Origin: Cloacimonetes bacterium UBA5284
GTDB lineage: Bacteria > Cloacimonadota > Cloacimonadia > Cloacimonadales > Cloacimonadaceae
Reading direction: 5' to 3'
Assembly: GCA_002410505.1 (NCBI GenBank)
Contig: DHSO01000004.1
Location: 23,747-80,400 of the forward strand
Length of the DNA: 56,654 bases
Shown here: in pieces, positions 33,868 through 41,791 of the stretch
Numbering within the stretch: position 1 is the first letter of the stretch
How the letters are laid out: each line of letters starts with the position of its first letter
Position numbers and translations under genes: made by a program
Notes under the pieces: generated by a model
Databases searched by the model: none
What the model saw: only the letters and a program-made list of their open reading frames with translations
Told to the model about the DNA's origin: nothing

Positions 33868-34747
33868 GAACTAAACTACTACGATAAGCTCATGTTGGAA
33901 TACTACCGGGTCCTCAACAATGCCTGGAAGACCGAGATCAAGGATGCTGCAAGGCTTGCCATCCAGATGCTGAGTGACATGCCCCGAGCCGAGAAGATCA
34001 ACCAGAACTCCATAGATAAGCTTATGGGCATCATCAACACCCAGTTGGGAGATAGGTCGCGGCACTGGTCAATGAGCCCAAAGCGATAATAGACCGCTGT
34101 GTGCGGCTCGGACTGAGAGACACCCAAGTGCAAGCTCAAACCAAGACCAGCATCGGGCTCTGGGGCATCGAAGGTCAGCATCTCTCATCCACCATCCAGA
34201 AGCAGCTTTGTTCTGGATCGGGAACCACTTTGAAGCCGACATCAGACAGAGCTTTGCAGACACCCTCTCCAAAGCAATTGAACAAGGCTATACGAAAGAG
34301 ATGCTGGCAGATACCCTCAAAGACCAGTTCAATGATCTCACTAACCGATCATCCCACTACTGGCAGGGGCTAGCTGAGCATACAGCTCTCAGAATCAGAG
34401 AGTTCGGAAGGCTACAGGGATACAAGAAAGCCAAAGCCAGATACTACAAGCTCGTAGTAATCTTAGATGATCGTACCAGTGACATCTGCCGGGCTCTGGC
34501 TGCCCAGGATAAGACATGTCCCTTAAACGATGCACTGGAAGTAATGGATAATCTCATGGCTTTGGATACCAAGTCCAGCAGTTTGGATGATGCAAGAGAA
34601 TACATCAAAGCACTTGCACCCTGGATCAAGGATGATCAGATCGAATATGACTCAGAGATGAACCCGATAGGAGTCTCCGGAGCGCATACTCCATTTCCAC
34701 CGTTTCACTGGAAATGTAGAACACAAACCGCACTTCTTAGCGTCTAA
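33868..34747 (+). pseudogene. Mu gpF-like phage head morphogenesis protein, two frameshifts
   Basis: Three consecutive frames join into one protein. The first (ATG 33892) runs LEYYRVLNNAWKTEIKD to near 34055. The second continues ALVNEPKAIIDRCVRLG to near 34203. The third runs ALFWIGNHFEADIRQSF to the stop at 34745-34747. The C-terminus has the gpF-type HTPFPPFHWKCRTQT zinc-like motif and VVILDDRTSDICRAL. Two single-base shifts separate the parts, so it is inactive unless the assembly is wrong. It follows the terminase remnant in phage gene order. Confidence 0.7.
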
Positions 34748-34769
34748 ATGCAGTTATTGGATAATCACA

Positions 34770-36293
34770 TCAATCTCTATTTCCAATGATCGACGCTTTC
34801 AAACAGTCAATGTCCAAAGACAACCCTCCAGGTATTTTTTCAATCTGCTCAATGAATGTCATTCTTTGGGAGGGGTTGACTATAATCTCTTCCCTCGCAT
34901 AGTTCAGGTACGCTACGAAGTACAAGTATTCATTATTATTCGCATATGCAGATTCAATGGCTTCTTGATATAACACTCGCCCTTGCTGGTACTGCTTATT
35001 ACGGAAATGTATCAATCCCCGCGTAGCCTTTGCACATAGCTGTGTAATCTGGTCAGCATTGGCAAAACTAATGCTATCTAAGTATTCGAGGGCTTCTTCT
35101 GTCTGGTTTTTAAGCGCATGATAATATGCGATATTATTCAAAAGAAGAGGATCGTTAGGATGGGATATCAATCCAGCTTTACAAAACATAGAGGCTGTAT
35201 CGTAATCTTGATAAACAGAACCTGCAACATCAGAACCAATTAACGCCGGCGTTTTACTAAATGGTTGATCCATGAACCACTTTTGAGTCAATTCAATAAC
35301 ATCCTGCCATTTTTTTGCCGAGTAAGAATCCCGAGCTTTTGCTTCATAAAAAGTGTTTAGATCCTCGTAATTCACATCTATGTTAAGAAGAGAATCTTTG
35401 CTATTTGCCCATTCAACTTGAGCAAGTGTGTTGTCATTCGGATTCTCGATTGCTAGTTTAAAATAACCTCTACTTCTCTTTCGACTTCCGTTCATTAGTT
35501 CTAGAGTGGCTATTGCACTTGCTAACTCAGATATGTGAAACCTGTTATCGTTCCAGGAATCAAGTAGTTGGATACCTTTCTTTACATTAGTAGCTGGTAG
35601 AGATAATGATGTTGTAACAGCAATATCTGAAGCCAATATCCAAGGATCTTTTTTGAGTAGAAACTGGTTTTGGCGCAGGCAGAATAAGGCCAAATCCTCT
35701 TCATGATAATGCACAGCAAGCCTGATCAATGATCTAATGACATATCTATTATGTGGAGCTAGATGAGCTGCAGTTGTTATCGATCTGATAGCCTTCTTTT
35801 TATTACCAACGATTGAATACAATCTGGCTAACTCAACATATGCAAATGGATTCCGGATATTTATAATTACAAATGATTTAAGGTCTCTAATCTTGTGCCT
35901 TATCCTTTGGCGATTCTCATCCGTCAGGAAATCTTGAAAAGATATATTGTAGTTGTGATTCTCTTTGAGGATATCCTTCCCGATTAACTTTCCGGCAAAG
36001 TCCTTCTGCCTTTGAGTCGAACCAGGATGCGAAAAAACATAATTGGCAGCTTCTATTGCCTCAGTTAAGCTTTTGTTGTCTGAAAGAATTGCATGATTCA
36101 TTAAGTCTAATGCTATTACTAATGAAGGTGTTTTGTTCCAATCTGATGCTAGTGATTGGATATCATGAAAGCTGGGTGTTGTACTAACTGAACATTGATT
36201 TACTGAATCCAGCTCCCCTAACTGAGTTGTCTTGGCCAGGTTTCGGAAGTTTGGAATTACATTTCTATCTTTATTTACAGTAAATACAGCCAT
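34770..36293 (-). CDS. TPR-like helical protein paired with a protein kinase
   Basis: I do not recognise a named family. The 507-residue protein is soluble and mostly helical. TPR-like units are visible, for example around AYVELARLYSIVGNKKKAI (~150-175) and LLNNIAYYHALKNQTEEALEYL (~386-407). The first ~30 residues form a separate short motif (VIPNFRNLAKTTQLGELDS). It starts four bases after the stop of the kinase gene (37379-36297) and is certainly co-transcribed with it. It is more AT-rich than the core genes and lies in a decayed prophage. A role as sensor, scaffold or substrate of the kinase is inferred. Confidence 0.65.
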   Translation of the reverse strand: MAVFTVNKDRNVIPNFRNLAKTTQLGELDSVNQCSVSTTPSFHDIQSLASDWNKTPSLVIALDLMNHAILSDNKSLTEAIEAANYVFSHPGSTQRQKDFAGKLIGKDILKENHNYNISFQDFLTDENRQRIRHKIRDLKSFVIINIRNPFAYVELARLYSIVGNKKKAIRSITTAAHLAPHNRYVIRSLIRLAVHYHEEDLALFCLRQNQFLLKKDPWILASDIAVTTSLSLPATNVKKGIQLLDSWNDNRFHISELASAIATLELMNGSRKRSRGYFKLAIENPNDNTLAQVEWANSKDSLLNIDVNYEDLNTFYEAKARDSYSAKKWQDVIELTQKWFMDQPFSKTPALIGSDVAGSVYQDYDTASMFCKAGLISHPNDPLLLNNIAYYHALKNQTEEALEYLDSISFANADQITQLCAKATRGLIHFRNKQYQQGRVLYQEAIESAYANNNEYLYFVAYLNYAREEIIVNPSQRMTFIEQIEKIPGGLSLDIDCLKASIIGNRD

Positions 36294-36296
36294 AAT

Positions 36297-37379
36297 CTAC
36301 CTGCTTAGAAACCTTGACCGAAATTGCAATAGATCGAAGGCTGATACGACTCTTTCAAGATCGTAAGGATTTCCGTTAGTGACACCTTGTTTAACTAGGT
36401 TAGTTTTAGGATGTCCTCTCATTTCGGGAAATGGGTAACATAAATACGATACAATGTCCAACAAGTCTTTTGTTACTATATTATCACCTATGCTTCTCGT
36501 CAATTCTTCTTTAACTATTTGGAGAGAAAGAGAGAATCCATTTAGCAAGTAGTCTTTTACCGAATCGAAACTATCATGCCAGTTTCTCCAATGAAAATTT
36601 TCAGGGATATTATCATAAAGAAGTGTAGAAAATCTAAACCCAGTAAAGTAGAAGACGGCTAAACTACCGAGTAAATATAAGTCTATGGCGAAAGCACGTA
36701 GTTTCCAATCTTTGTTATAGCTCCCGTACATTATCTCTGGTGGGGCATAAGTGTAATCTCCAGAATACTCCTGATCATTGAACGGAGATTTATGGAGTGG
36801 AGATTGTGACCTGCCCAAGTCACCGATTAACGTGTCATCATCAAGCACTAACACATTAGAAGGCTTGAGGTCCTGATGAGAGACCATAATGTAATGAAGT
36901 TGCTTCAGACCGACAGCAACACTATGTAGAGACTTACACTTCCACGCAATGTTACAATCATCTGAGTACACAATTTTCTGTCTGACATCACATGTTGCCA
37001 AATCAAAAATTAGATATGGAACTTGAGGAATAACATAGTTCGGCAGAACCTCGATATCGGCCTCATTCGCTGCAAGAATCTTACTGACATGATTATCTCT
37101 ACAGACCTTAGAAATGTCTCTTTCGTAGACGAAGGCATTGGTTACTTCTGCCATTTTATCGGCAATATCATTACCTCCTGGAATACTAAAGAACTTGATG
37201 TAGTCAAACGCCTTCAAGAAGCAGATCCGAGTGTTTCCTTTCTCTCGTCTTTTTACTTTATAACAGACTGAGAAGTATCCTCCAGTTGTATTGTCAGTCG
37301 GTATTTTCTCAAGCACTTCCCAACCTGATTTCAATATTAGTCCGGTGAGATTATGGGCTGCATTAAGTTCGTCGTTCAT
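36297..37379 (-). CDS. Serine/threonine protein kinase, prophage cargo
   Basis: This 360-residue Hanks-type kinase has a full set of catalytic residues: glycine-rich loop TTGGYFSVCY (31-40), ATP lysine K56, helix-C glutamate in YERD (E86), catalytic loop SHQDLKPSNV (D170, K172, N175), DLG in place of DFG (D187), APPE (212-215) and D233. There is no transmembrane helix or sensor domain, unlike PknB. ATG 37379 is behind AGGAGG. It is coupled to the TPR-like gene downstream. The setting next to a restriction system in a prophage remnant points to phage defence, but that is an inference. Confidence 0.85.
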   Translation of the reverse strand: MNDELNAAHNLTGLILKSGWEVLEKIPTDNTTGGYFSVCYKVKRREKGNTRICFLKAFDYIKFFSIPGGNDIADKMAEVTNAFVYERDISKVCRDNHVSKILAANEADIEVLPNYVIPQVPYLIFDLATCDVRQKIVYSDDCNIAWKCKSLHSVAVGLKQLHYIMVSHQDLKPSNVLVLDDDTLIGDLGRSQSPLHKSPFNDQEYSGDYTYAPPEIMYGSYNKDWKLRAFAIDLYLLGSLAVFYFTGFRFSTLLYDNIPENFHWRNWHDSFDSVKDYLLNGFSLSLQIVKEELTRSIGDNIVTKDLLDIVSYLCYPFPEMRGHPKTNLVKQGVTNGNPYDLERVVSAFDLLQFRSRFLSR

Positions 37380-37452
37380 ATATACCTCCTCTCGAACTAT
37401 TCTAATATTCAAGGATTTGATTTAAAAGAGTTACCCTCATAATAACGATATA

Positions 37453-37792
37453 TTACTCCGATGTTTGAAGGTTTACTGACTGCTCGATAAGACTTAGAAT
37501 ATTAGAAAGATTGCTATCGTCACTAACAATCACTTGATAATCCCCGTTTCCAAGTGTACCTATGCCAGATACATCTGTTGCAAGCTTAAAATTGTCTACT
37601 AACTTCCCCTTGGGTATGTTTAAGTATAATTTTAGCTGTGACTTCTGTATAATTATAAGCACTGGTGTCCTCAAAAAAAGATGTTTTCAAAGTATAATCT
37701 GAAGCAAATCGTGTCATTTCTTTGCTGACAACATCTGCCATTGCGCAAGCTATTGTCATAATAATTGCTAATGTTAATATAGTCAATTTCAT
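37453..37792 (-). pseudogene. Small exported protein, frameshifted
   Basis: The first part (ATG 37792 behind GGAGGAACTT) has signal peptide MKLTILTLAIIMTIACAMA and runs to a stop at 37586. A second frame reading from the same region continues KLYLNIPKGKLVDNFKLA to the stop at 37453. A +1 switch around 37625-37660 would join them into a protein of about 110 residues. Either a mutation has broken the gene or the shift is programmed. I recognise no family. It lies upstream of the kinase gene on the same strand. Confidence 0.5.
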
Positions 37793-37937
37793 AAGTTCCT
37801 CCAAATCAAGTTGTGGGTAATTCTTGTAAAAGAACGAGATTTTTACTCTTTACATATCGCAAATTACAAACCATTGATTGATATTTCTGTAACCTGCTGC
37901 TAACATATGCAGTTGCATAGTTGTCGTGTTATTCATT

Positions 37938-37954
37938 GTGGTGAAATTCACCAC
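37938..37954. promoter_or_regulatory. Operator-like palindrome upstream of the kinase cassette
   Basis: GTGGTGAA-A-TTCACCAC is a perfect 17-bp palindrome about 150 bases upstream of the small exported gene, between the restriction gene and the kinase side. It would suit a dimeric regulator, but no regulator gene is visible nearby. Confidence 0.35.
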
Positions 37955-38027
37955 GACCTCGAGAGATTACAAGACATAACATGAATTTAACGCCATAATC
38001 GATAGACTATTACAAGTTCGTGGCAGA

Positions 38028-38051
38028 TTTTTTACCTCAAATGGTAAAAAA
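38028..38051 (-). terminator. Possible bidirectional hairpin after the restriction gene
   Basis: TTTTTTACC (38028-38036) and GGTAAAAAA (38043-38051) form a 9-bp stem with a 6-base loop, about 55 bases past the restriction endonuclease stop. The stem is A/T rich, but the built-in T run fits an intrinsic terminator. Confidence 0.4.
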
Positions 38052-38106
38052 AACCAGCCTAAGCTACCCATTACCTCATCTACCTAACTGAACCCGAGAA
38101 AGATTT

Positions 38107-38721
38107 TCATGGCTCAATACCTATGATCAGCAATGGCACCGGAGGGCTACTTCTGCCTTGACGCATGACATTGTAAACCTCTCCCTCGTAATACGCAACC
38201 CCGCTGGACATCTGGGCTTGCATGGATTTCATCGGCAGGATTTCGATTCCAAGATTGATAACACCTCCTGAATAGAATAGCATGTGTTTAACAAACAGAT
38301 CAAAGGCAACGAAGGCATACTTACCAAACTGCACTTCGACGGCTACCTTATCTTTAACGAAGTCAGTCTGGTTGTAGCTATAGATGGGGTTTTGTTCACC
38401 TTTGGATACAAGGAATTTTTTCTGCTCCTGGGTAGTCATTTCCAGACTTTGCAGCATCAAATCTCGATTTAATGTGATATAGTAGCTGTATCTGGTTTCC
38501 GACCACCCGAGTGATTCAAATCTTTGCTTGAATGATGTATTCAAGTCCTTGGGGCTAAACAGCAGTTGACCGGGCATTGTCTTTTCTTTGCTTACCTTAG
38601 TTTTGCATGCCTCTGCATCAATATCGTTTATGACGCTTTTGATTTCGGAATATAGCTCAGGATGGTGAACGATTAGATATTCCTCCCCGTTCATGTGTGA
38701 GAAGGTCTTTACTATCTGCAT
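38107..38721 (-). CDS. Type II restriction endonuclease, BglII/BstYI family
   Basis: The 204-residue protein carries TDFVKDKVAVEVQFGKYAFV (119-138). D120, E129 and Q131 reproduce the D-x8-E-x-Q active site known for BglII, and the size is close to BstYI. The C-terminal MSSGVAYYEGEVYNVMRQGR block is shared by that family. The likely target therefore contains GATC (such as RGATCY or AGATCT), an inference from family. ATG 38721 follows GGAGAG and overlaps the end of the methyltransferase gene by 10 bases. Confidence 0.83.
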   Translation of the reverse strand: MQIVKTFSHMNGEEYLIVHHPELYSEIKSVINDIDAEACKTKVSKEKTMPGQLLFSPKDLNTSFKQRFESLGWSETRYSYYITLNRDLMLQSLEMTTQEQKKFLVSKGEQNPIYSYNQTDFVKDKVAVEVQFGKYAFVAFDLFVKHMLFYSGGVINLGIEILPMKSMQAQMSSGVAYYEGEVYNVMRQGRSSPPVPLLIIGIEP

Positions 38722-39677
38722 TTGCTCTCTCCAAAGATGCTTAGGTTCTCCCACTCGTTCGGGACACAGCTTACCTTATCATTAGCCGAGGGTTCGTGTA
38801 TCTTCTTTCCGATGGGTCTTGTCTTGAGGTATCCGTTCTTTAGCGCTTTAACTCTTTCTGCTGTTAATGCACAGTATTCAGCTTCTTTCTCGATTCCAAT
38901 GGCATTACGCTTGTTCTTTAATGCCGCCACAACTGTTGAGCCAACCCCAGCAAAGGGATCGAGAACCCAGTCATCTTCATTGGTCAAAGCAAGCACGCAT
39001 CTTTCTACAAGCTCGATAGGGAATTGGCAGGGGTGTATGGTTTTTTCAGGATGATTGGATTTTACGTTGGGGATATCCCATATCTCGCTGTCCCAATCTT
39101 CCTGGATAGTAGTCCAGATATCGCTGGGGTTCTTGCCTAAGGGATTCCCAGAGGGCAGTCCCTTATTCGGCCCTTTGAAATGTCTCTTGCCCGGATATTT
39201 TGAAGGAACTCTTACAGCATCGAGGTTAAAGGTATAATCGTTCGTCTTGGAAAACCAGAGGATTGTCTCATAACGTCCGGAAAACCTGTTGGAGGCATGT
39301 AAACCATGTCCGAACCGCCATATTATTCTATTGCGTAGTTGAAGCCCGTACTTCTTAAAAATCTGATAATAGAATACATCCAAGGGGAATACCTCACCCT
39401 TATCCACGTAATTTCCTACTTCCCAACAAATGCTTCCTTTTGGCGATAAAACCCGAATCAACTCAACAATTATATTCTCCTGAGCCTGCAAGTATGACTC
39501 TATGGAAGTTTTCGTTTCGTAGGACTTGCCGATATTGTAAGGAGGTGACGTGATTATCAGGCTAACAGACTCTTTCTCCATGCCTGAAAGAACTTCCAGT
39601 GCATCTCCGTTTTCGATAGCATATTTCAGCTTGATCGGTTCAAAGTCACATGTGCTTTCGTAGGTTTGAAACTGCAT
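38712..39677 (-). CDS. Type II DNA methyltransferase (beta class)
   Basis: It protects host DNA against the adjacent restriction enzyme. Motif IV is TSPPY (43-47) near the N-terminus and the SAM-binding motif DPFAGVGST is at 240-248. This order puts it in the beta class. SPPY occurs in many N4-cytosine enzymes, as known for BglII-type systems, but N6-adenine cannot be excluded. The protein is 321 residues, starting at ATG 39677 behind GGAG. The target-recognition region lies between the motifs (~100-215). It is transcribed before the endonuclease, so protection can precede cutting. Confidence 0.88.
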   Translation of the reverse strand: MQFQTYESTCDFEPIKLKYAIENGDALEVLSGMEKESVSLIITSPPYNIGKSYETKTSIESYLQAQENIIVELIRVLSPKGSICWEVGNYVDKGEVFPLDVFYYQIFKKYGLQLRNRIIWRFGHGLHASNRFSGRYETILWFSKTNDYTFNLDAVRVPSKYPGKRHFKGPNKGLPSGNPLGKNPSDIWTTIQEDWDSEIWDIPNVKSNHPEKTIHPCQFPIELVERCVLALTNEDDWVLDPFAGVGSTVVAALKNKRNAIGIEKEAEYCALTAERVKALKNGYLKTRPIGKKIHEPSANDKVSCVPNEWENLSIFGESKCR

Positions 39678-39877
39678 TAAATATCTCCAAATACTAATTA
39701 CCATTACCTTCGGGAGAAGTCTGCCATCCAGACCAATCTCCTAATTTACTGTATTGAAGGCAGCCATATTTTGTCAACCACAATTTCTGTCTCATTCTTG
39801 CTCATCCTGATTTGTCAGCATACATGGTAGTGCTTTCATTGCTCCGGATCGATGATCCAGTATTTCAAGGAGCATAA

Positions 39878-40003
39878 ATGGAAGCGAAACTGATGGATAG
39901 AATCAAAGAACAATTAGTCAGACATGAGGGTCTGAGGCTGAAGCCATACCGCTGTACGGCAGGTAAGCTGACTATCGGTATCGGGCGCAATCTCGAATTT
40001 TGA
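39878..40003 (+). pseudogene. Truncated phage lysozyme (GH24)
   Basis: The ATG at 39878 behind AAGGAG opens a T4-type lysozyme: HEGLRLKPYRC with catalytic Glu (E17), then GKLTIGIGRNLE. It stops after 41 codons instead of the usual ~140-160. The rest is missing; a short repeat-like sequence (40004-40047) begins exactly at the break, followed by another phage gene end. Confidence 0.75.
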
Positions 40004-40047
40004 TAGCACGCAGATGTCACAGATCGAACGGATTCACGCAGATTTTG
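40004..40047. repeat. Short intergenic repeat-like insert at the lysozyme break
   Basis: The sequence is built of near-repeated units such as CACGCAGAT, GTCACAGAT and ATTCACGCAGAT. It resembles the CGCAGAT...CACAGAT repeats dispersed in many bacterial genomes. It occurs only once in this window. Confidence 0.4.
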
Positions 40048-40137
40048 ATCAAACTGGATTCAAATCAGATACCTGTCTTGCTGAGTTATCTCTATCCTAA
40101 TGATGAGCTATCCGAGCTGATGAGGAAAGGGAAATGA
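40048..40137 (+). pseudogene. C-terminal remnant of a phage gene
   Basis: This open frame without a start ends in KLDSNQIPVLLSYLYPND...MRKGK. Its TGA overlaps the ATG of the next gene (ATGA), as in a phage operon. Only the tail of the original gene is left. Confidence 0.5.
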
Positions 40138-40637
40138 TCCCCATTCCGGTCGAAACTGCAGACTTGCTGGCAGTGCTCAACCTGCCCAAGGAGATGGCTG
40201 ATAACGTTATCTTCAAGGAGCATAAAGGGCTGGTCATGGAGACCATCAGAAGCCTTGTTTTGGATAATTTTTACCAGGATGCTATACGTAACGACTATCC
40301 TGATGATGATCCCCTCCTGATCTCTTTTCGGCGACACACTAAATCCTTTGCAAGCAAAGTCTCCAGGGAACCCGTTTTTGGGTTCTGTTTCCTGATGCTG
40401 CAGAGTACTTGCGAGTTCCTCAATTTGAAGACCCTGGGCGAAGGAATAGTCAAGACTGTAGGATTAGACCAGTCTGCCACCGAATTGCTCACAGGGAGTG
40501 AAATTGACGCATTCAAAGCCAATCTTGAACTGAGGGCACTAACCGTCTTGAGTTCCTATCTCAATCTACAAGGTCAGGACCGCCTGAATGAGCTCAAGCC
40601 CAGAACGCCTCGTGTTATCCGGGTAGGAGTGATCTGA
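40134..40637 (+). CDS. Hypothetical prophage protein
   Basis: This intact 167-residue reading frame is coupled to the remnant before it. It has no signal peptide or membrane helix and contains a predicted helical centre (GFCFLMLQSTCEFLNLKTLG). I do not recognise a family. Position after the lysozyme suggests a phage late gene. It ends just inside a small palindrome (GATCTGA-TG-TCAGATC, 40631-40646). Confidence 0.5.
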   Translation: MIPIPVETADLLAVLNLPKEMADNVIFKEHKGLVMETIRSLVLDNFYQDAIRNDYPDDDPLLISFRRHTKSFASKVSREPVFGFCFLMLQSTCEFLNLKTLGEGIVKTVGLDQSATELLTGSEIDAFKANLELRALTVLSSYLNLQGQDRLNELKPRTPRVIRVGVI

Positions 40638-40844
40638 TGTCAGATCGTGACTTTACTTCTCTATGAATGAATTTTGCTTATCTGTTGAATATATTCCAAT
40701 ATCATCGTATATATGTATGAATTAATCCTTGACTATCGTGCTTGTCAGACATTTTTTGGCTGCATGGCATGGACACAGTAACTTCTGTTTCAATAATTGA
40801 CAGCAGCTGTAAAAAAGCCATAGACATTTATACTGAGGTGAATC

Positions 40845-41231
40845 GTGCCGATACTGTCTTACGATAGCAAGAGAGACGAATCCGGGTTGATGCAGCTTCT
40901 CCAGGAAGAAGGAGAGGATTGGTCTTGTTATTTTGCCCCACATCGATGGGGCAATTACTGCCGGGCTTTGGCAGAATCCATTGTGTATGTGGCCTATGAA
41001 AGTGAAAAGCTTTGTGGCTTTTGCCGTGCTTTAAAAGACGGAGAATTTTACATCTATGTGTGCGAATTGCTAGTTGGGCGTGAACATCGGGGTAATAGCT
41101 TGGGGTTAAAGCTTTTGAAGCGTATTGAAACAAAATTTTCGGATCACGATGTGTATGTAATGTCCGACGCGGATGGGTATTACGAAAAAATTGGTTACAA
41201 AAAGGAAGGGACAATATACCGGGTAAAGTGA
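40845..41231 (+). CDS. GNAT-family acetyltransferase
   Basis: This 128-residue N-acetyltransferase fits GNAT size. The acetyl-CoA loop is ELLVGREHRGNSLGLKLL (motif A, RGNSLG), followed by a C-terminal YEKIGYKKEG segment typical of motif B. GTG 40845 follows GAGGTGAATC; no upstream ATG fits. The substrate is unknown. It lies just outside the prophage remnant and is probably monocistronic. Confidence 0.8.
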   Translation: MPILSYDSKRDESGLMQLLQEEGEDWSCYFAPHRWGNYCRALAESIVYVAYESEKLCGFCRALKDGEFYIYVCELLVGREHRGNSLGLKLLKRIETKFSDHDVYVMSDADGYYEKIGYKKEGTIYRVK

Positions 41232-41435
41232 AATACAGCGGCACTTCCGACTAAACTCCCTACTACACAAAGTGAAATTCGGCAATAATGTCTTCCGGCT
41301 GAAGGATTTATCCACATATCACATCCATTTAGCTACCTGAATGTTTTATAGGGTTACTGCTTGATTTGCTTGATTGCCGTTCACATTTACTTATCCATCC
41401 ACTTATCCATTTATCCATCAATATCTTGCATACTC

Positions 41436-41546
41436 ACCCAATTTCTCCCTGTATTGATGGCGTTCATCACTTCTTTATCAAGCGTTCATCAAGCGTTAAT
41501 AATTAACGCTTGATGAACGCTTGATGACCACTTGATTAACACTGTC
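41436..41546 (-). repeat. Dispersed repeat with a 49-bp palindrome, copy 2 (inverted)
   Basis: 41477-41525 is a perfect 49-bp palindrome with the same design as copy 1 at 31-79, but both arms differ at the matching position (TTCATC for TTAATC, with GATGAA for GATTAA). The flanks match copy 1 in reverse orientation. The TGGTCTTTCCTGATTTT motif (41575-41591) is not inverted. Confidence 0.9.
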
Positions 41547-41791
41547 AACAGAGGTGACAGAGAGATGGGGAAAATGGTCTTTCCTGATTTTGGTCACTGA
41601 TTTTAGTCATGGTTTTTGTCTTTTTAGCTGTCTTTTCGGTCTTTTTGTGGTCTTTTGCCGAGCACCTTTTTTTTGCAGGCGAATACTTGCGACACATAGC
41701 TTTGGCTTAGCGGGGTCTACTCTGTGTTTGGGCAGCAAGACCGGGCAGAGGAATACCGAGATCCCGCAGTTTGCAAAGCCTTTGGGCAAAG
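41547..41791. other. Non-coding stretch between repeat copy 2 and the cyclase gene
   Basis: It contains the shared motif at 41575-41591 followed by a T-rich tract with repeated TCTTTTxGGTC-like words. No gene was recognised. Confidence 0.4.

Noticed and set aside
40631..40646. Palindrome GATCTGA-TG-TCAGATC as a terminator
   Set aside because: It overlaps the stop codon of the phage gene and has no T run, so it is noted only as a small palindrome.
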